A stretch of DNA of 64,000 nucleotides, from assembly GCA_040388535.1 (NCBI GenBank), contig JAZKBR010000002.1, forward strand, positions 838,838 to 902,837, read 5' to 3'. The stretch comes from Gemmatimonadota bacterium. Lineage in GTDB: Bacteria; Gemmatimonadota; Gemmatimonadetes; Gemmatimonadales; GWC2-71-9. Positions 63,965 through 64,000 of the stretch are shown piece after piece. Within the stretch, counting starts at the first letter, position 1. Each line of letters starts with the position of its first letter. The position numbers and the translations under genes were made by a program. The notes beneath the pieces were generated by a model. It had not been told where the DNA came from and did no database searches. It saw only the letters and a list, made by a program, of their open reading frames with translations.

Positions 63965-64000
63965 GTGGTATGTCGCATGTGAGGGAAGTCTCACGCCAGC

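Noticed and set aside
63969-63996. GTGAG-N6-CTCAC inverted repeat at the right edge
   Set aside because: The arms are short and the downstream gene is outside the window, so no role can be assigned. The sequence does not match the TGTGA-N6-TCAC pattern.

Overview
The window is GC-rich DNA from a Gram-negative, respiring, motile bacterium. It encodes outer-membrane barrels, TolC and RND export, lipoproteins, menaquinone synthesis by the futalosine route, a Sec-type (clade II) nitrous oxide reductase cluster, and many small, tightly overlapping genes with GTG starts. Together this fits a member of the Gemmatimonadota best. That placement is inference from gene content and was not tested by a search. 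Genes fill nearly all of the sequence; no insertion sequence, CRISPR array or rRNA was seen. One tRNA (Cys) is present.

Layout. 0.1-11.4 kb: one plus-strand run with overlapping or closely spaced genes: RND pump, TolC-like channel, membrane-fusion lipoprotein, two secreted metallopeptidase-like proteins, a Bcp-type peroxiredoxin, a WD40-like lipoprotein and signal peptidase I. 11.5-21.2 kb: mixed small genes (zinc ribbon, Ala/Pro/Lys-tailed protein, a chemoreceptor, a YhaM-like HD exonuclease, pseudopilin, MerR-like regulator, LemA plus an M48 protease, an HD-GYP response regulator). This part includes a structured, probably RNA-coding gap at 15.5-15.85 kb. 21.4-29.2 kb: four secreted beta-propeller proteins, two of them paralogues of the choice-of-anchor-B type. 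29.3-36.7 kb: mqnD with a zinc-ribbon partner, a BamA-like barrel, a copper-delivery operon (CopC, Sco, PCuAC, CtaG), an AI-2E-family permease and tRNA-Cys.

36.8-45.0 kb: a nitrous oxide respiration locus. A Crp/Fnr regulator and a DUF2249 protein diverge from a cupin and a 4-TM protein, followed by nosZ, a membrane protein, nosD, nosF, nosY and a cupredoxin lipoprotein. Two CRP-type palindromes (TGTGA-N6-TCAC) sit before the cupin and before nosZ, and the regulator carries the matching R-E-x-x-x-R recognition helix. 45.8-53.5 kb: a minus-strand reductive pyrimidine catabolism operon running from uracil or thymine to acyl-CoA (mmsA, preA, aminotransferase, dihydropyrimidinase, NCS1 transporter, beta-ureidopropionase). 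53.6-64 kb: a chemotaxis block (cheA, cheW, three chemoreceptors, a porin-like protein) with three sigma-28 type promoters and matched terminators.

The least explained structures are a two-copy intergenic element with heptamer-repeat arms around a long hairpin, each copy between convergent genes (19.9 and 29.2 kb), and the rod-shaped RNA candidate at 15.67-15.85 kb.
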